Shown here piece by piece: positions 60,778 through 64,000 of a stretch of DNA of 64,000 nt (the stretch's first letter is position 1; each line of letters opens with the position of its first letter). Both the position numbers and the translations under genes were made by a program. Location: the NCBI GenBank assembly GCA_019918135.1, contig WBZZ01006875.1:129366-193365 (forward strand). Direction: 5' to 3'. The notes beneath the pieces were generated by a model that saw only the letters and a program-made list of their open reading frames with translations, was not told where the DNA came from and did not search any database. This DNA comes from Paulinella micropora (Eukaryota; Cercozoa; Imbricatea; Euglyphida; Paulinellidae).

Positions 60778-62106
60778 CTATTTTTCCCGTGGTGGTGGTG
60801 CCTGTGGTTGTACTTCAGCCATTTTTGCTTCTGGTATATTATTATGAATATTATTATTATTATTATTATTATTTTCTGTATTTGATGCTGATGGTAGCGG
60901 TTCAACGGATTTTGACGGGCTAGGTGATACAGATTGAGATAATATGGGTTCAACGGATTTTGACGGGCTAGGCGATACAGATTGAGATAATATGGGTTCA
61001 ACGGATTTAAGAATTTCTGGCGACGGAGTAGGCGATATGGAAGCAAATGTAGTTTCTGCAATTCTTTCTGCTATTGGTTTTACTGAGGAATAAAGATTTT
61101 CTATATTATTCGCAATATTGCTAACTTCAACCTCTATTGGCTCTTCAACTGATACCTGTTCTAATTCATTTGTAGTTTCTATGTTAGATACTCTTGCTAA
61201 TTCTGCTTCGTTTAGAAACCCCGTTTTATAATTAGAACCAACTTTAGAAACATATGTAGTCCAGTCCAAGAAAAAGTCTTTGTAATCATCCTCTGCTTTG
61301 TATTTGTCAATATTCTTTTTTATCACGAAATCACCATTCTCGTCAAAATATCCTACATCTGCCAAGTATTTGTCATATTTTTCCATCACCGCATCAACCC
61401 ATGATTTTACTTTTTTCACTTTTTCTGGCAAATCAATGGTAGAACCATACACCATTAACAAAGGAGACGATACAAATTTCTTCCCTTGAAAAAATGCCAA
61501 GGCAGACCCACCGAATAAAAATTTGAGTTTCCCGTGCAATTCACTCCATACTCGCTCCATGTGTCTTCTACTCGCCGCTCCTGCTAACCTTCTCGTTGTT
61601 GTGCCTCCAAACAAGGATGGAAATTTTACAACCAGATATTTAAGAACATCTGTGCTCGTCTTCCATTCTCGCATCATGAGTGCGATTTCCTCCGCGATCT
61701 GCCTTCGCTTACTTAATGGATACTTAATAGGAGCATAGATTTTAGACAACTCATATACCGCCTTTGCCAGTGCTTTACCACCGACTGCATTCACACTCAA
61801 CAAAGCGGATCCCATGTTGTGGAAATTCATGTTAGCACCTACATTTTTTACGTAATCTCTATCGGAAAAATGTTGAACCATATCGTCAGGCGACATGTGC
61901 ATGAGGTCGTGTCGTATCGCTTCATAATCAATCTTATTTACGGGTAGATGATAAGATGCTGTCCCGATTTTGCCCTTGTAGTCTAATCTAAATCTGTTCC
62001 GCAAGTCCGTTCCGGGGCCGTTGAAGTTGTAGTGAGGGACATGCCACTCTTCTCCTTCGTATACTTCCGCCAAAGAGGGATTGTCTTTTTTTTTCTGTTT
62101 GGCCAT
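60778..62106 (-). CDS. Virion protein with parvovirus-like phospholipase A2 domain (PLV, tentative)
   Basis: The ATG at 62106 (MAKQKKKDNPSLAEVYEGEE) gives 442 residues. Residues 21-70 hold WHVPHYNFNGPGTDLRNRF, KIGTASYHLPVNKIDYEAIR and HDLMHM. The order resembles the Ca-binding GPG loop and HDxxY/H catalytic dyad of the parvovirus capsid phospholipase A2. Such a domain would help the particle leave endosomes. The middle is helical, and the C-terminus has two Ser/Pro/Glu repeats (SVEPILSQSVSPSPSK) and an Asn run. Divergently transcribed from the gene at 62129, sharing a short AT-rich promoter. Confidence 0.6.
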   Translation of the reverse strand: MAKQKKKDNPSLAEVYEGEEWHVPHYNFNGPGTDLRNRFRLDYKGKIGTASYHLPVNKIDYEAIRHDLMHMSPDDMVQHFSDRDYVKNVGANMNFHNMGSALLSVNAVGGKALAKAVYELSKIYAPIKYPLSKRRQIAEEIALMMREWKTSTDVLKYLVVKFPSLFGGTTTRRLAGAASRRHMERVWSELHGKLKFLFGGSALAFFQGKKFVSSPLLMVYGSTIDLPEKVKKVKSWVDAVMEKYDKYLADVGYFDENGDFVIKKNIDKYKAEDDYKDFFLDWTTYVSKVGSNYKTGFLNEAELARVSNIETTNELEQVSVEEPIEVEVSNIANNIENLYSSVKPIAERIAETTFASISPTPSPEILKSVEPILSQSVSPSPSKSVEPILSQSVSPSPSKSVEPLPSASNTENNNNNNNNIHNNIPEAKMAEVQPQAPPPREK

Positions 62107-62128
62107 TTTATATTTCCTGTTATATAAT
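62107..62128. promoter_or_regulatory. Short divergent promoter (PLV)
   Basis: Only 22 bases separate two divergent starts. The sequence ttatatttcctgttatataa has TATA-like elements for both directions. Confidence 0.45.
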
Positions 62129-62338
62129 ATGGATAAAGAAAAAAGTAAAGACGAACAACAACTTGAAGAATTGGAAAAACTCGGCAAAGAGATAGACAAC
62201 ATCCGCATTAATCAAAACTTGGTAAATAAGTATCCTGCTGTATTTAGACAGCCAAAGAATATCTTATATCGCCTGCCACTGACGGATAAGCAACGGGAGA
62301 CGATTTACAACAATATAGTAAAAGAAAAGGCTGGTTAA
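62129..62338 (+). CDS. Small helical protein, unknown (PLV)
   Basis: 69 residues (MDKEKSKDEQQLEELEKLGK at the start, then YPAVFRQPKNILYRLPLTDK). Charged coiled-coil-like N-terminus. Followed after three bases by the next plus-strand gene. Confidence 0.5.
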   Translation: MDKEKSKDEQQLEELEKLGKEIDNIRINQNLVNKYPAVFRQPKNILYRLPLTDKQRETIYNNIVKEKAG

Positions 62339-62341
62339 TAT

Positions 62342-62602
62342 ATGTTATCAATATTATTGTTTGTATTACCATTTGTGCTAAGTCGCACGGCTTGCGATTT
62401 CTACATTTTAAATAGAGACTACAACAACAAAAAAGAAAACTGCATCTACTGCATACAATCTGGATTAAATGTTAATTTTACCTGTGTGTATATCAACAAT
62501 GGCAACAATGACTGCCGTTCATTTATGGATACAATCCCCCTGATATGTGCTGGAGATAATAAATGGTATAAAACTGCATTATATGAGTGCTCACTTCTTT
62601 GA
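62342..62602 (+). CDS. Small secreted Cys-rich protein (PLV)
   Basis: 86 residues. The N-terminus MLSILLFVLPFVLSRTACDF is a signal peptide, and the mature part has seven Cys (CIYCIQSG, FTCVYINNGNNDC, LICAG, YECSLL), suggesting disulphides. Secreted or on the particle surface. Confidence 0.55.
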   Translation: MLSILLFVLPFVLSRTACDFYILNRDYNNKKENCIYCIQSGLNVNFTCVYINNGNNDCRSFMDTIPLICAGDNKWYKTALYECSLL

Positions 62603-62782
62603 AGAAGGCGATGGAAGGCATATCCCAATCAAAAGTGTTAAAATACCGACATAAGTATTAGCAACCTCACAAGGTAAGTTCTTTTCAGATAGCCTTACGA
62701 TGCAAAGGGTTATAATGGCAATGATGATACCCATTTGAAATAAGTATTTAATCATTCTGCTGTCGGTTTTCTTGTTTGACAT
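62591..62782 (-). CDS. Small protein with two membrane spans (PLV)
   Basis: 63 residues. Spans at about 12-32 (YLFQMGIIIAIITLCIVRL) and 42-58 (TYVGILTLLIGICLP). The 3' ends of this gene and the plus-strand gene overlap by 12 bases. Small membrane proteins are common in PLVs; no specific role can be given. Confidence 0.5.
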   Translation of the reverse strand: MSNKKTDSRMIKYLFQMGIIIAIITLCIVRLSEKNLPCEVANTYVGILTLLIGICLPSPSSKK

Positions 62783-62840
62783 ACAACAATTCCAGTTATC
62801 CTCTAATTCGTGCTCTACTTTTTTTCCTCAGTCTTTAGTT

Positions 62841-62936
62841 CTACTTCAAGACACGGGATTTTAACTCTGGAGTTAATTCGCCATCCATATCCATAATAGG
62901 TGGTGGTCTGTGAAGTCTGGTTGTATTATTAGCCAT
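62841..62936 (-). CDS. 31-residue ORF, doubtful (PLV)
   Basis: Starts MANNTTRLHRPPPIMDMDGE; its ATG overlaps the end of the fibre-like gene. Too short to support by composition alone. Confidence 0.2.
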   Translation of the reverse strand: MANNTTRLHRPPPIMDMDGELTPELKSRVLK

Positions 62937-64000
62937 TTTCTCTAATTTCTTGTAGTATATTCATAAGATTTTTATTTTCTTTTTCTAAATTATCTACCCT
63001 ATCTCGGACATGTCCGAGATTATCTGATAATTGTTGAACGGCCTTAATTAATGGTGCAATAAACTCTGAATAACCTATACCATAACCGACATCACCACTA
63101 TCAACACATTTAACATCTTCTGGCTTAACACTCACACCTTCAATTCGTATTCCTCTCTTTGCTTTGGACAGGGAACCATAATTGTTTCTTTTATAAAACC
63201 GCCAAAATCTAGCATATCCATTTCTGTTAGTATTTCTTCTAATTCCTGTGCTATTAAGCCAGTCCTACATTTCTTTTTGTCATCAATCATACGATAGCAG
63301 ACTGGATTTAACTTATTGATAAAATCTAAGCCTAAGCATTCCTTTATATCTTTTTTTTTCTCTTGTCTGAATATTGAATTGGATTAGACAATACCCATAA
63401 TTGTCCATCGCTTGCTCTTAATGACATTAAAGCAGTATTTGAATTATTCTCCCATATGAAACCACTCGTTGAAGAACCATTTACTCTAAATCTAATAGAA
63501 TAAGAAGTTAATCCTCCACCTCCTCCTGCTGGTGCTGTTCCTCCACTTAATGATTTATTTGCCCCAGACTGGCTCATATAAATCCCCAGTTTGAATCTCC
63601 AATGTCCCATACAAATATTCCTCTCGCATTCGTCCGTCTGTTTGTCCTTGAATTGCTATTTTAGCCCCATTAGTTGATGCTGATGCCGTTGTTAGTGTGC
63701 CTGTGTATGTAATTCCCGCATTTGCCGTAATCAATCCTTTTGTCCATAAAGTCCCGTTTGCCCCGTTTAATGACATTAACAATTGCTCTGCTGAATTTTC
63801 CCACAACAAAACCCATTGTAGAATCATTAGCAACCCTAAACCGAAAACTATACGAACTAAAATCATTTCCTGAAACTGCCGTACCATTTGCTAAACTTTT
63901 GCTTGCTCCACCAGATGCTGCATAAATTCCCCAACTCGTATTTGTCGTATCCCATAGAAATATTCCTTTTGCATTTGTTCCGTCTGTTACTCCCTGAACT
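62929..64000 (-). pseudogene. Fibre-like protein with S74 intramolecular chaperone end, runs off window (PLV)
   Basis: The C-terminal end has the S74 peptidase/chaperone features: YSDKR with Ser-Asp, ECLGLDFINKLNPVCYRM and TGLIAQELEEIL, followed by SEFIAPLIKAVQQLSDN and a coiled-coil end. S74 domains assist trimer folding of fibres and then cut themselves off. Upstream, repeated modules (GANKSLSGGTAP, SYSIRFRVNGSSTSGFIWEN; and NGTAVS, SYSFRFRVANDS) show a tandem, beta-rich fibre. Not open throughout, and the N-terminus is beyond 64000. Confidence 0.6.

Larger units (their letters stand above)
49324..64000. mobile_element. Polinton-like virus (PLV) element, right end outside the window
   Basis: An AT-rich element of more than 14.6 kb with PLV/virophage-type genes: tyrosine recombinase, minor capsid, double-jelly-roll major capsid, FtsK/HerA packaging ATPase, PLA2-like virion protein and fibre-like protein, plus small unknown genes. 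The left side (50.9-54.9 kb) is mostly on the plus strand, the structural genes (54.9-62.1 kb) on the minus strand. Gaps are short, often with tatata-type promoter sequence upstream. Composition differs sharply from the GC-rich block to the left. It looks nearly whole in the visible part, with about three to five interruptions, suggesting a recent insertion. No protein-primed polymerase or helicase was recognised; they may lie beyond 64000. Confidence 0.85.

Overview
This is eukaryotic DNA, very rich in repeats and virus-derived sequence. The evidence is tRNA-derived SINE copies with ATT tails, long simple-sequence tracts, AT/GA/AAAT microsatellites, F-box/LRR, ankyrin, Rab, TIR and protein-kinase-like sequence, and two unrelated eukaryotic virus-like blocks. 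The host cannot be named from the sequence; a protist or an invertebrate would both fit.

Layout. 1-0.6 kb: the end of a very acidic protein. 0.6-1.5 kb: non-coding. 1.5-23.5 kb: a dense mosaic of short repeat modules. These are a ~100-bp family with the core acgctgaattaaagctcgac, fold-back units with inverted ends, a module with paired TTTGGCGCCAAA palindromes, and GAGCCCCC hairpins. They are shuffled, inverted and segmentally duplicated. Islands of unique coding sequence lie among them: an F-box/LRR gene (3.6-5.0 kb), a 99-residue ORF with a decayed second copy, an LRR scrap, a kinase-like scrap, an unknown gene at 17.9-18.8 kb and a secreted modular protein at 19.85-20.8 kb.

24-46.4 kb: a GC-rich, gene-dense block on both strands. 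It has a herpesvirus/mirusvirus-type terminase, a very large membrane glycoprotein, a secreted EGF-like protein, a class-3 lipase, a possible papain/transglutaminase-like protease, a phosphoesterase-like protein, a Rab GTPase, a multi-pass membrane protein, an FkbM-type methyltransferase, a TIR domain and an ankyrin-like protein. I read it as a decayed endogenous copy of a large Duplodnaviria-type virus, probably about ten or more breaks, with no major capsid gene recognised in the window.

46.4-49.3 kb: tandem repeats, SINEs and microsatellites. 49.3 kb to the right edge: an AT-rich Polinton-like virus (PLV) element. It has a double-jelly-roll major capsid region, a minor capsid region, a packaging ATPase, a PLA2-like virion protein, a fibre-like protein with an S74 chaperone end and a tyrosine recombinase resembling telomere resolvases. 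Its left end is an almost perfect palindrome with 183-bp arms. The element has a few interruptions and runs off the window.

The best candidate for an undescribed system is the pairing of this palindrome with the resolvase-like recombinase, which suggests a PLV that maintained hairpin-ended linear DNA. Second is the terminase-bearing block, and third the shuffled repeat mosaic whose units carry splice-like ends and E2F-like palindromes.
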